A DNA stretch of 64,000 bases from NCBI RefSeq assembly GCF_009739905.1, contig NZ_CP034279.1, positions 1 to 64,000 on the forward strand, written 5' to 3'. The translations under genes were made by a program, and so were the position numbers. The notes beneath the pieces are model-generated. The model had not been told where the DNA came from. It ran no database searches and worked only from the letters and a program-made list of their open reading frames with translations. This document shows positions 1-8,187 of this stretch, one piece after another; positions within the stretch are counted from its first letter, which is position 1, and each line of letters opens with the position of its first letter. Origin of the DNA: Streptomyces ficellus (GTDB lineage: Bacteria; Actinomycetota; Actinomycetes; Streptomycetales; Streptomycetaceae).

Positions 1-2
1 GC

Positions 3-1051
3 ATGACACAAGCCGACGTGGCTGAGGCGATGACGAAGGCCTCCGGCGGTGACGCGGTGGTGTCGCAGGGGTATGTGAGCCGCGCTGAGAGCGGCCGGCT
101 GGCGGTCTCAGGAGAGCGGCTGGAGCTCTATGCGGCGGCGCTGGGGTATCCGCCGGAGCTGCTGTGTCTGGATCCGCAGGTGCATGGGGTCGGCGTGGGG
201 CTCGTCCACCACCGCAAGCGTGCGTCGTTGACCGTCTCCGCCCTTCGGCGCCAACATGCCCATCTCGCGCTGACACGGGTTCAGTTGCAGGGCATCGCCG
301 CGTGCCGACCCGGTCTCGGCGTGCGGGCCGCGGCCATTCCCACTGTCGCGCTCGACGCCCTGACCACCGCCAAGGATGCAGCCCGGCAGGTCCGCAAGGC
401 CTGGGGCATGCCGCCGGGCCCGGCGGCGGACCTCACCGCATCTCTGGAGACGGCCGGAGTTCTGGTGGTCGCGCGTGATCTGGGCAGCGGCCGGCTCGAT
501 GCGGTCAGCCAGTGGGACGGCACGCAGCCGCCGCTCATCCTGGCCAACCACCACGCGCCCGCAGACCGCTACCGCTTCAGCCTGGCGCACGAGCTGGGGC
601 ACCTGGTCCTGCACCAGTCCCCCGGCGACAGCGCCATGCAGGAGCGGCAAGCCGACGAATTCGCCGCCGAGTTCCTCATGCCCGCGCGTGACATCCGCTC
701 CGCCTTCACGCCCGCGTCGACCTGGAACTGCTGGCCCGGCTGAAGCGGGAGTGGAAGGTGTCGATGGCCGCGCTGCTGCGCCGGGCGCAGAGTCTGAACT
801 TCGTCACGGATTGGCAGTACCGCAGCGTGATGGTGGAGATGTCCGCGCTGGGCTACCGCACGGCCGAACCGGTCGAGATAGACCGGGAGCGGCCCCGATA
901 CGTCCCCGGGCTGATCCGCTCCGCTCTGGCCGCAGGGATGAGCGAGGAAGAGCTGGCCCGCTGCGCCCGGCTACTGCCCGAGGACTTCCAGCTGCTGTAC
1001 GCCCCGCGCGAAGGCGCGACGGTGGATTCCGCTTCGAAGGTGAGGCCATGA
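3..1051 (+). pseudogene. XRE-family HTH / ImmA-IrrE metallopeptidase, 5' partial, frameshifted
   Basis: The first 60 residues are a Cro/C1-type helix-turn-helix that lacks its first helix, so the gene begins before the window. An ImmA/IrrE (M78-type) zinc peptidase domain follows, with HELGH at about residues 196-200 and a second acidic ligand region ADEFAAEFLMP near 217. Proteins of this class usually cleave or derepress a repressor in mobile elements. The reading frame breaks near base 707: frame 1 ends at 743 with unrelated residues, while the next frame reads VDLELLARLKREWKVSMAALL and continues as normal family sequence to 1051. One missing C (CCCGC where CCCCGC would give TPRVDLELL) explains the break. 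The stop overlaps the next start (ATGA). It could be a true mutation or an assembly error. Confidence 0.8.
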
Positions 1052-2267
1052 CTGAGTCGTTCCCCTCCCCGTGCCCGGGCGCCGGCTCCGATCCCGCGGA
1101 GCCCCCCTACCCTCCTCACACCCCCGTTTTACCTGTGCAGTTGAAGGGGCGGATGCTGCTGCAGGCTGGAGTGAGCCGCGTCGGTTATATCCGCGAGCAG
1201 CTCGATCCGGTGCGCAGCGGGCTCGTCGTCAGCGGTCCCGGGGCGGCGGCGAAGGTCCGCAAACTGCGCGAGGAAGGATTCACCGGACCGCTGCTCGCGG
1301 ATCCCGCCGTCTACACCGTGGCGGCGGCCAGCGAGGACGACCCCTTCCCAGACGTCTCGAAAGGCCAGCTGGCCTTCGGCGACCCGCTGCGGCTGTCGCT
1401 CGAGGGGCAGGTGGGCCACCGTGCCGGCGCGACGGCGGCCATGACGCCCACCGGATACCTGCACGCGGAAGACTCCGACGCCCTCAAGGCCGCCGTCCAC
1501 CAGGTCCTCAAGCTGGAGGACCCCCACGTCTTCTTCAGCGTTCCCATGGACGTGGGGTGGCTGCGCGACGACGCGGTCCGGCAGCTGATCGCCTGGCTCA
1601 TGTCGTGCCCAACCCCAAGGCGGTCATGCTCGGCGGACAGATGGACCCGCTGGCCGGCTTCTCCCAGGCGGTGGGCAACCTCAAGCGGCTGCTGGCGGAG
1701 GTGCCTGGCACAGCGCTGTTGCGTGCCGATCTCGCAGCGTTCGGGGCCCTCGCCCACGGGGCGGTGTTCACCGCCTTCGGCGCCACCAGCAGCGTGCGGC
1801 ACATCGTGCCGCCCGGCCAGGCCGCCAAGCGGTCCACGGGCGGACCGAACTCGCCCTCCGTGCTGCTGCCGGAGCTGATGGACTTCTTCCTCGGCGAGAC
1901 GCTGGCGAAGCGGTTCGCCGCAGGTCTGGCGCCGGTGTGCCGGTGTGCGGCCTGCGACGGACTCGTGCTGGACACCTTTATCGACAATCACTGGCAGGTG
2001 CCGGTCGCCGCCCATAACGCCGCGGTGCTGATGGAGTGGCTGCGAACGATGGACGCCGTCGAGCCGGCCGGACGGCCCGCATGGTGGCAGCAGCGCTGCC
2101 GGCGCGCGGTGGACCGCTACCCGGTCCTCAATGCTGAACTCGACCATCCCGGGTTCAGCGCCTTCAGGGTGCCCGCGCAGTTGCTGCAGTGGGCGCAGAC
2201 CCCCGTCGCCTCGCAGACTGCGTCCGCGGCACGTCCGGTGGCGGGAGTGGAGCGCGGTGAGGTGTGA
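1048..2267 (+). pseudogene. TIM-barrel-like protein with TGT-like zinc motif, frameshifted
   Basis: It starts at the ATG overlapping the ImmA stop (ATGA), so the pair was co-translated. Reading frame 1 is good to about 1607 and then the adjacent frame continues (VPNPKAVMLGGQMDP) to 2267, which implies one lost base near 1608-1615. The reconstructed protein has about 405 residues. Its C-terminal part holds C-x-C-x2-C (bases 1938-1955) followed 19 residues later by His-Asn (2013-2018). This is the layout of the zinc site of tRNA-guanine transglycosylases (CxCxxC...HN), and the following leucine-rich helix also resembles that family. The N-terminal part, with glycine-rich turns, could be a barrel. 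The relationship is inferred from this motif only. I cannot name the family or substrate. Confidence 0.55.
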
Positions 2268-2897
2268 CTAGCCGATGCGGTGGTGGAACTCCTCGATGAA
2301 GCACCACGCTGCGGGGGTGTGGCGGCGCGGGATGTAGGGCCGGGGTTCCAGCAGCATGTCCACGCTCTCGCCGTCTGCCGCCAGGACGCCGATGCCGTAG
2401 AAGGCGGCTTCCATCAGCATCTCCTCAGCCGCCGGTGGAGCGCTGTCCAGCAGCAGGGCGCGCCGACAGAAGGGGGCGAAACGGCCGGCTTTCTCGAGTC
2501 CTCCGCGCCAGCCAGTGGCGCTTGCCCGCACCACGGCGAGATCAATGGTGAGCGGCCGCACCGCGCGCCGGGTGACCTCACGGCAATCGACGTCGGCGGC
2601 GCCGGCCGGAAGCCGCCGTACCGCCGCACGCAGCCGTGCGGGCAGCGAGGCGAGGTCGACGGGCTCGTCGACGGGCAGCTCCAGAAGAGTCTGCAGCGCA
2701 TCGAGACTGTCCAGACGGGCCGCTGAGACGCGGGCGCGGCGTGCGCATTCTTCCTCGTCAAGGCGGTAGAACAGCAGCGCCTGGCTGCCCATCAGCTGGA
2801 GCGAGACAGACAGCGCGGCAGGATCCAGCACGGCCGCAGAGGCTGCGCGTACCGACGTGCCCACCGACGGGCTGGCCAAGGTCACCATGGCGTTCAC
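2268..2897 (-). CDS. Hypothetical protein, 209 aa
   Basis: This is an alanine/leucine-rich soluble protein with no signal peptide or membrane segment and no catalytic motif I recognise. Its stop codon directly abuts the stop of the convergent TGT-like gene, with no gap. The C-terminal part (PRPYIPRRHTPAAWCFIEEFHHRIG region) is less biased and looks conserved. Its position next to the ImmA and TGT-like pair suggests it belongs to the same inserted block, but nothing in the sequence gives a function. The start at 2897 is the first ATG; a second ATG four codons in is an alternative. Confidence 0.6.
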   Translation of the reverse strand: MNAMVTLASPSVGTSVRAASAAVLDPAALSVSLQLMGSQALLFYRLDEEECARRARVSAARLDSLDALQTLLELPVDEPVDLASLPARLRAAVRRLPAGAADVDCREVTRRAVRPLTIDLAVVRASATGWRGGLEKAGRFAPFCRRALLLDSAPPAAEEMLMEAAFYGIGVLAADGESVDMLLEPRPYIPRRHTPAAWCFIEEFHHRIG

Positions 2898-3127
2898 CCT
2901 GCCTCATCCGACTTCGGCCGCACCCGGCGGCCCCGACTATCCCATCCAATGGGGCACGGCCGTCTCGTCCAAACGTTCCAAAATCCCGCACATTCCCTGC
3001 CACAGTGCTATGTCGCCGACCGCACGGTAGAACTACCGCTCTTGCCCTGGCACCAGGGCCTGCGGGCGGCATACCGCGTGGGCCAGCTGGGCCACGGCGC
3101 AGGTCCCGCACGGCACGGCGGCTCGGT

Positions 3128-3159
3128 GACGAATATGCACAGAGACGAATATGCACAGA
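3128..3159 (+). repeat. 16-bp tandem direct repeat, two copies
   Basis: The unit GACGAATATGCACAGA occurs twice back to back (3128-3143 and 3144-3159). It is noticeably AT-richer than its surroundings. It lies in the gene-free stretch about 280 bp beyond the 3' end of the tRNA gene. It could be a protein-binding iteron or a chance duplication. Confidence 0.8.
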
Positions 3160-3404
3160 CCGGCTTTGTTCAGATCAGGACCTGCTGCGAGATCCCAGCG
3201 CGGACCGCGCACATGCCAACCCTGCACGGTGCGCAGACACCAGCCACTGCGGTCCGCGCACCGTCACCGAGGACTCCTCTGTTCGCCGCAGAGAGACCAC
3301 AGCAGAACGGCCTGAGATCGATCACCTCCGGGCAGGCAGCAAGGGCGGCCGGGCCTCCTGCCGGGCAGGAGGCAGACGTGAGAGCGTCCCAGGATCGCGA
3401 AAGA

Positions 3405-3427
3405 GCCCGGATCGTGTAGATCCGGGC
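3405..3427 (-). terminator. Hairpin terminator of the tRNA-fMet gene
   Basis: A perfect 9-bp stem (GCCCGGATC / GATCCGGGC) with a 5-nt loop lies 11 bases beyond the tRNA 3' end. On the minus strand it is followed by TTTCGCG, a short T-run suited to factor-independent termination. Confidence 0.7.
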
Positions 3428-3438
3428 CCCTTCGGCAG

Positions 3439-3512
3439 TAGCGGGGACAGGATTTGAACCTGCGACCTCTGGGTTATGAGCCCAGCGAGCTACCGAGCTG
3501 CTCCACCCCGCG
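3439..3512 (-). tRNA. tRNA-Met, initiator type (anticodon CAT)
   Basis: The minus strand folds as a complete cloverleaf of 74 bases: acceptor arm CGCGGGG/CCCCGC, a D arm with AGCTCGGTAGCT, an anticodon arm CTGGG-CTCATAA-CCCAG, and a T arm with GGTTCAAATCC. Two initiator hallmarks are visible: three consecutive G:C pairs at the foot of the anticodon stem (GGG/CCC) and an unpaired first position (C1 opposite T72). CCA is not encoded. I did not find a second copy of its 3' end in the window, so use as an integration site is not shown. Confidence 0.95.
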
Positions 3513-3573
3513 TCGGGGTCCCCCACCGTACGCCATCCCAGCAGGTGCCGAAGACCACCTTCCGGCGCGGGCT

Positions 3574-4146
3574 CTATGCGGCGAAGCCGACGTTGGTGAC
3601 GTACTCGTACTGGCCCCACTGCGAGCCGAGGTCGACGATCGTGTCCTGCCACGCGGCGTCGAGGCTCTGGTGGTCGCCGGCCGCCCAGGAGCCGACGATG
3701 CGGTCCCAGCGGCGCACGTTCATCGTCCGGTACTCCACCACGCGCTGAAGTTGCTGCGGCACCTGGGACTGGTTGAGCGGGTGGATCTCCACCCGGGTGC
3801 CGCGTCCGTCGCGGTTGAGGCGCCTGAGGAGGTGGCGGGCGACGTTGTGGCGGCGCACCGTCCGGTACGCCTGGTCGATGCGTTCCAGGCTGGTCTTGGA
3901 GGGGCGGCGTTTGCCCTCCAGCCATGCCTTCAGCGTTCGGCGGGTCACGGTGAGTCCGGCGTCCTGCGCGGCCTTCAGGGTCTGGGGCGACTTCGTCAGG
4001 TAGTGCAGGCGCGCCATCCAGCCGCGCTTGGCGGTCACGGGAGTGGCGATGCCGCCCGCGAGTTCGTCGAGTTTGCGAGCGACGGCGTCGCTGCCCTTGA
4101 TGCCCCGGGCGCCGAACCGTCCGAAGTCGATGTTCTTCTCCGGCAC
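3574..4146 (-). CDS. Tpg-like candidate telomere terminal protein, 190 aa
   Basis: This is a basic, 190-aa protein, the size typical of Streptomyces telomere terminal proteins (Tpg), which prime end-patching at linear replicon ends. Residues about 45-95 form a helix-turn-helix-like, Arg/Lys-rich block (LTVTRRTLKAWLEGKRRPSKTSL) that parallels the N-terminal DNA-binding part of Tpg. The GTG start at 4146 overlaps the stop of the upstream Tap-like gene by one base (TAGTG), with a GGGGAG ribosome site inside that gene, so translation is coupled. The arrangement tap then tpg is the known one. Overall similarity to canonical Tpg is weak by eye, so this may be a divergent terminal protein or a different DNA-binding protein. 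Confidence 0.55.
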   Translation of the reverse strand: MPEKNIDFGRFGARGIKGSDAVARKLDELAGGIATPVTAKRGWMARLHYLTKSPQTLKAAQDAGLTVTRRTLKAWLEGKRRPSKTSLERIDQAYRTVRRHNVARHLLRRLNRDGRGTRVEIHPLNQSQVPQQLQRVVEYRTMNVRRWDRIVGSWAAGDHQSLDAAWQDTIVDLGSQWGQYEYVTNVGFAA

Positions 4147-5732
4147 TACTCCCCCTCGCCTTCGTGCTCAGCGGCGTCGGTTCCGGCGGTGTACGTGTCC
4201 TTGACCTTGACCTCGGTAACAGCTCGGCCTTCGGCGAAGACACGTCGCCAGTCACCGATGACGTGGAGTTCGTCGGTGCCCATCGCCCGGACGACGGCCA
4301 GGCCCTCGTCATGGGCCTTGAGTGCCTTGAGCCACAGATTGGCGAAGGCCTGGCTGCGGATGAGGTGCATCCAGTCCGGACGGTAGAGCTCCCGGTTGTA
4401 GTTCGACTCCCCCATCGTGGAGACGAACTTCGAGTACATCGCCTTCACGTACTCCAGCGTCACCGTGTCGCCCTGCTCGATCGCCGTGTCGCGGGCGTCC
4501 TTCAGTGCGATGCGGAACTTCTCCAGCAGGTTCTCCGTGGCCCCGGAGGTGTACGACTCGTGGATCTGAGGAGGCTCACACAGCTGGTGCCTGGGGCCGG
4601 ACAGGCGCAGCAGGAGGCGGAGCGTCGGCTCGGTGACCCACAGGGGACCGGGCTCGTCCCGCTGCCCGATCGGGTTGGGCAGCACCGCCTCGTGCTCCCA
4701 CTCGGGCGGGGTGATCAGGTGGACTCCGGAGCGGCGGCGGTCATGGGCAAGGCCGGTCGAGTGCTCGAGCTGGCCGAGCGGGAGGTGCGTCTTGAGGGCG
4801 GAGAGGTAGGCGCCGTTGATGTCGAGCGCGGTCACCTCATGCCGGCCGGGCGGGAGTTCGTGACGGGTCCACTTGGGGCGGGCTTCCCAGATCTGGTCCG
4901 CGCCGCGCGCCGTCTGCTTCTTGAGGATATCGGGGATCAAGGGGTGCGCGATCACGTCGTAGCGGGCGCCCTTACGGGTCTCGTCCAGCAGTCGCATCGC
5001 GTCCGGGATGGCCCGCTTCACCAGCGCCGCCGTGGCTGCGTCGACGTCGCCCCGGTACTCGGCAAGCGCGCCCTGCACGGCCTCGCGGATGAGGTCGACC
5101 GGGCCGGACGTCTCCTGGAACGCGTGGCGGGCCGGGCCCTTGGAACGCTCCACCGCACGCGCCGGACGTGCCGTGCGCAGCGGCGCCTTCGAGGTGTGCG
5201 CGGTGGGGTGTCCGGCTGGCGGGGCAGCTGGGGCTCCGGTGGCGGTGGGCCGGCAGTCGGCCGGGGTCAGGTGCTGAGCGAACCCCGCCACGCGTTGTCC
5301 GGCGGGATGGCCGCACAGCACACAGGGCTCGGGGGCGACGAGCAGCTCCACGTCGTCCCCGTCCTCGTTCCCGTCTCCGTCCTGGCCGAGGCCGAGTGAA
5401 GACACGGGGGTGACGGTCGCGGCCGTGCCTGACGTGACGGGCTGCTCCGCAGCCGGCGCTGCCTCGGTCTCGGTCTCGGTCTCAGTCTCGGTGGCGAGCT
5501 TGGCGTTCAGCCCGTCCAGCAGGTAGGCGTATTTGGTGCGGATCTCGCCGGCCGGGTCCCGGCCGCTTTCCCATCCGCTGAGGGTTGAGGGGCTCACGCC
5601 GAGCGCGCGTGCCACCTGTGCCTTGGACAGCCGAGCCCGCTCCCGCAGCTCGCGGCGTACGGGGCAGGGAGGGAGTTCGGCCTGGGGGCCGACGGCGTCG
5701 AGCAGCGAGTCGATCGCGTCGAAGTCGCTCAC
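4146..5732 (-). CDS. Tap-like telomere-associated protein, XRE plus polymerase-like domain, 528 aa
   Basis: Residues 1-60 are an XRE helix-turn-helix with the Tap-like opening (DAIDSLLDAVG...LPP...RRELRERA). A variable Glu/Ala/Pro-rich linker with a CxxC pair (CVLCGHPAG) follows. From about residue 240 there is a domain resembling the DNA-polymerase-like part of Tap: ALDINGAYLSAL looks like polymerase motif A, and the segment YSKFVSTMGE...RPDWMHLIRSQAFANLWLKAL occupies the place of its fingers. Tap recruits Tpg to replication ends. I chose the GTG at 5732 over an upstream in-frame ATG because AAGGGGGAC precedes it and it overlaps the preceding gene (GTGA). The protein is shorter than the roughly 700-aa canonical Tap. 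Confidence 0.6.
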   Translation of the reverse strand: MSDFDAIDSLLDAVGPQAELPPCPVRRELRERARLSKAQVARALGVSPSTLSGWESGRDPAGEIRTKYAYLLDGLNAKLATETETETETEAAPAAEQPVTSGTAATVTPVSSLGLGQDGDGNEDGDDVELLVAPEPCVLCGHPAGQRVAGFAQHLTPADCRPTATGAPAAPPAGHPTAHTSKAPLRTARPARAVERSKGPARHAFQETSGPVDLIREAVQGALAEYRGDVDAATAALVKRAIPDAMRLLDETRKGARYDVIAHPLIPDILKKQTARGADQIWEARPKWTRHELPPGRHEVTALDINGAYLSALKTHLPLGQLEHSTGLAHDRRRSGVHLITPPEWEHEAVLPNPIGQRDEPGPLWVTEPTLRLLLRLSGPRHQLCEPPQIHESYTSGATENLLEKFRIALKDARDTAIEQGDTVTLEYVKAMYSKFVSTMGESNYNRELYRPDWMHLIRSQAFANLWLKALKAHDEGLAVVRAMGTDELHVIGDWRRVFAEGRAVTEVKVKDTYTAGTDAAEHEGEGE

Positions 5733-6016
5733 CGGCCCGTCCCCCTTGCTTCGGTCCGCGCGGTACGGCGCCTGTCGGCGGGCAGCGCCTCGCACGCTCT
5801 GGTCGGACCCGCCAGGAGATCCAGCGCGCCGATGCCGTAGTGCTCGGCCAGGACGTCGACGTCGCGCAGGCTCCAGGAGATGGTGCCCGACTGCCGGCGC
5901 GACACCTGTGTCTGCGTCAGTCCCAGCACCCCTGCGACCGACCGCTGCGATTCACCCGTTACCTGCATCAACGCGGCCACCGCCAGCCGCAGCGACTCCT
6001 CCAAGCGCAATCCCAT
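5729..6016 (-). CDS. Small HTH regulator, first gene of the Tap/Tpg-like operon, 95 aa
   Basis: Residues 10-65 are a compact helix-turn-helix (SQRSVAGVLGLTQTQVSRRQ) with the Cro/C1 spacing, followed by a short basic tail. It ends four bases inside the Tap-like gene (GTGA overlap), so all three genes form one coupled operon. An autoregulator of copy number or telomere genes would fit but is not shown. The upstream 120 bp is the only promoter space, and it contains an AT-rich palindromic segment. Confidence 0.75.
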   Translation of the reverse strand: MGLRLEESLRLAVAALMQVTGESQRSVAGVLGLTQTQVSRRQSGTISWSLRDVDVLAEHYGIGALDLLAGPTRACEALPADRRRTARTEARGTGR

Positions 6017-6134
6017 ACCACCATCTTACCTGAATCCATGCAACTTACGCATCTTCATCAGCTTTTCACTATCATCAATGCAGAAAAGCTTTCAGCGTTC
6101 TGAGGGAGCTGAAGGTTCTCGGGCATCCGGTGTG
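6017..6134 (-). promoter_or_regulatory. AT-rich control region with inverted repeat
   Basis: This 118-bp gap is strikingly AT-rich for the window. It contains an inverted repeat AGCTTTTC (6060-6067) / GAAAAGCT (6083-6090) with a 15-nt loop, and ATGC...GCAT arms around 6036-6051. It must carry the promoter of the HTH/Tap/Tpg-like operon. The inverted repeat could be an operator, or the terminator of the gene ending at 6135. Confidence 0.55.
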
Positions 6135-6536
6135 TCAGCGATCCATGCCGCCGGGATCACGCGGAAGCCGTCGGGCCGCGCGCCGGGCTTCCCGATTCGC
6201 CTGGCGCGCCTGTTCCACCGCACGATCGGACAGGCACCGCGGGCACACGAGGTCCACGACACGGCGGTGCAGGGCCCGGCGCAGCCGGAGCCCGGGCGGT
6301 GGCGGCCACCCACGGCAGTGGCGGCGCACCGTACGCCCTCCAGTGCCCAAGAGCGCGGCGACCAGGGAGACGTTGCCGGCGTAGCTGGCCAGGAGGAACG
6401 CCATCTGCGCCTGGTGGCCGGCCGGGAACCGGGCCGCGAACTCGCTGAGCTCCTCGGCCTGGAGGAGGGTGTCGTGGCGTTCGCAGCGCGGCGTCTTCTT
6501 GTTGTTCCGGGCGATGCCCGGCGAGCTGATGTCCAT
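6135..6536 (-). CDS. Hypothetical protein with HTH-like centre, 133 aa
   Basis: The central part (FPAGHQAQMAFLLASYAGNV and SLVAALLGTGGRTVRRH) reads like a helix-turn-helix of the kind where a sequence is scanned for resident elements. The tail is Arg/Ala-rich with one CxxC pair (VCPRCLSD). The N-terminus is Lys-rich and the frame shows better codon bias than the competing same-strand frame that extends the helicase gene through this region. It lies between the helicase and the Tap/Tpg-like operon on the same strand. Function is unknown. Confidence 0.55.
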   Translation of the reverse strand: MDISSPGIARNNKKTPRCERHDTLLQAEELSEFAARFPAGHQAQMAFLLASYAGNVSLVAALLGTGGRTVRRHCRGWPPPPGLRLRRALHRRVVDLVCPRCLSDRAVEQARQANREARRAARRLPRDPGGMDR

Positions 6537-8187
6537 AGCTCAAGAAGCCTGCCGGGGGCTGTCTGTGGACAGCGGGCTGCCATTGAGGGCTTCTCGCCTG
6601 CGCCGTCACCGACAGAGGCAGCCGCCCGTCCCTTGCAATCCGTAACGCTGCTCCCCGTGCATCTTCCCGGCGGAGGCTCCAAAGGCCCGGAACCCGCCCT
6701 GGGCACCACCGCGGTGGCTGAGGATCGGCCGATGTTTCTTGCGGATGCTCGTTGATCCAGGACAGGCCGCCGATGTCGAGGCGGTGCCGGGTACGGGTGA
6801 CGGCTACGTAGGCCAAGCAGGCCTCCTTGTCGTCGATCCGGCGGACGGTTCCCTGCCCCGTGTCGTGCGGCGGCCCGTCGGAGGGTGGGGTGAAGTCGTC
6901 GGCGATCTTCACCTGCGCCCATTCCCGGCCTTTGGCCTTGTGCGCGGTGGAGACGGTCACCTCGGCCTGGTCTTCGGGCGCGAGATGGGCCACGGCGGCC
7001 AGGATGGCGTCCGCGCCGTGGGTGTCGACCAGGTCGACCAGGGGTTGCAGATCGCGGCCGGCGGGGTCGTAGGCGGCGTAGTCCTGCAGATCGCCCCAGG
7101 TGGTGAACAGAACCAGTTCGGGGTGGGTGGTGCGGCGTCCTTCTTTGAGGTCGCGGGCTGCCAGGGCCAGAGCACGCAGGCTGTCTCCTCCCCCGGCCAG
7201 CGCGACCCGGTGTCCGTCGGACAGCAGCTCCATGACCTGGGCCATGGCGCCGACGTTGGTACGGCACAGGACCGCGTCAGGCCGGGTGACGGGGCCGAGT
7301 TCGGTGGGCACGGTGTCGGCGCCGGTGAGACGGATGGGGGCGTCGGCCAGGTACAGCCAGCGGTTGGCTTCCTCGGCGAGGCGGGGGCCGAAGCGCAAGG
7401 ACCGGGAAGGGGCAAGCTGGGTGCCGTCGAAGCCGGCCATGACGTCTTTGGCGCCGCGCCAGTGGTAGATGGCCTCAGCGGAGTCGCCGACCATGACCAG
7501 CTGGGCGTGGTCGCGTTGGGCAAGGAAGATCTTCTCGACGACGGGGTTGGTGTCCTGGGCCTCGTCGAGGAGCAGGAAGTCGGCGTCGATCTTCGGCTGG
7601 GTGAGGGCCCAGATCTTGAGGTAGTGGTCATGGTCGAAGCGGACGGCGCCGTCGTCGGGGTGTTGCAGGTCCAGCCATGCCTTGCGGGCGAACGGGACAA
7701 GGTGCGCGGCGAGTTGCGCGTGCAGGCCGGGCTCTTCCAGGCCGCGCAGCTGGGGGATGTGGTGGCGGGTGATCGTCGCGTCGGCGGTGTGGCAGAAGCG
7801 GGCCACGGTGCGCAGGGTGACATAGGAGAGGGTCTTTTGGGACAGGTCGCGTTCTCCGGCGCGGATGGCTTTGGTGATGCCGAGCGCTTGGCCGGTCTGC
7901 CAGGCGGGGCGGCGGGGGGCGCCCAGGCGGCTGGCGCAGCGGTGACCGACGGCGGCGTAGGCCAGGGCGTGGGCGGTCTTGCACAGGACGCTTTTGGGGA
8001 AGCGCCTGGTGGCGTCCTGGGCGATGGCCCGGTTGTAGGCGAGGTAGCGGCCGCGGCGCTGGGTGGCGTGGGCGAGCTGGGTCAGGGTGGTGGTCTTGCC
8101 GGTGCCCGCGCCGGCTTGCAGGGCCAGGTGTTCGCCGGCGTGGAAGGCGTCGGCCGCGGCAGCCTGTTCGTCGGTCGGGTTCAGCAT
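6157..8187 (-). CDS. UvrD/PcrA-like superfamily 1 helicase
   Basis: This is an ATP-dependent DNA helicase of the UvrD/Rep class. Walker A GAGTGKTTTL lies near residue 30, Walker B LLLDEAQDTN near 210, motif III GDSAEAIYHWRGA near 235, motif V STAHKAKGREW near 400, and motif VI AYVAVTRTRHRL near 445. The start at 8187 overlaps the stop of a truncated upstream ORF. The conserved domain ends near base 6745 (GGLSWINEHPQE). The open frame then runs on for almost 200 poorly biased codons over the 133-aa gene, which suggests the original stop was lost by a small deletion or that the tail is untranslated. It may serve replication of the element carrying the Tap-like operon. Confidence 0.75.
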   Translation of the reverse strand: MLNPTDEQAAAADAFHAGEHLALQAGAGTGKTTTLTQLAHATQRRGRYLAYNRAIAQDATRRFPKSVLCKTAHALAYAAVGHRCASRLGAPRRPAWQTGQALGITKAIRAGERDLSQKTLSYVTLRTVARFCHTADATITRHHIPQLRGLEEPGLHAQLAAHLVPFARKAWLDLQHPDDGAVRFDHDHYLKIWALTQPKIDADFLLLDEAQDTNPVVEKIFLAQRDHAQLVMVGDSAEAIYHWRGAKDVMAGFDGTQLAPSRSLRFGPRLAEEANRWLYLADAPIRLTGADTVPTELGPVTRPDAVLCRTNVGAMAQVMELLSDGHRVALAGGGDSLRALALAARDLKEGRRTTHPELVLFTTWGDLQDYAAYDPAGRDLQPLVDLVDTHGADAILAAVAHLAPEDQAEVTVSTAHKAKGREWAQVKIADDFTPPSDGPPHDTGQGTVRRIDDKEACLAYVAVTRTRHRLDIGGLSWINEHPQETSADPQPPRWCPGRVPGLWSLRREDARGAALRIARDGRLPLSVTAQARSPQWQPAVHRQPPAGFLSYGHQLAGHRPEQQEDAALRTPRHPPPGRGAQRVRGPVPGRPPGADGVPPGQLRRQRLPGRRALGHWRAYGAPPLPWVAATARAPAAPGPAPPCRGPRVPAVPVRSCGGTGAPGESGSPARGPTASA

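Larger units (their letters stand above)
2898..3438. other. Intergenic stretch without a convincing gene
   Basis: Open frames exist on both strands but none shows typical Streptomyces codon bias or a family signature. The stretch is less GC-rich around 3120-3180, where a 16-bp tandem repeat lies. It ends with the tRNA terminator hairpin. Confidence 0.5.

Noticed and set aside
376..1047. Long open frame ahead of the TGT-like ATG
   Set aside because: It is the shadow of the ImmA gene in another frame, rich in Arg and lacking family similarity. The coupled ATG at 1048 is the natural start.
2949..3419. 156-residue open frame on the plus strand
   Set aside because: Composition is random-looking, with no ribosome site and no domain. 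It runs into the tRNA terminator.
3439..3512. tRNA-fMet as an attachment site of an integrated element
   Set aside because: I found no second copy of the tRNA 3' end in the window and no integrase gene, so integration there is not supported.
6157..6740. C-terminal extension of the helicase as a real domain
   Set aside because: The sequence loses helicase similarity, has unusual Trp/Arg/Pro content and overlaps a better-biased frame on the same strand.
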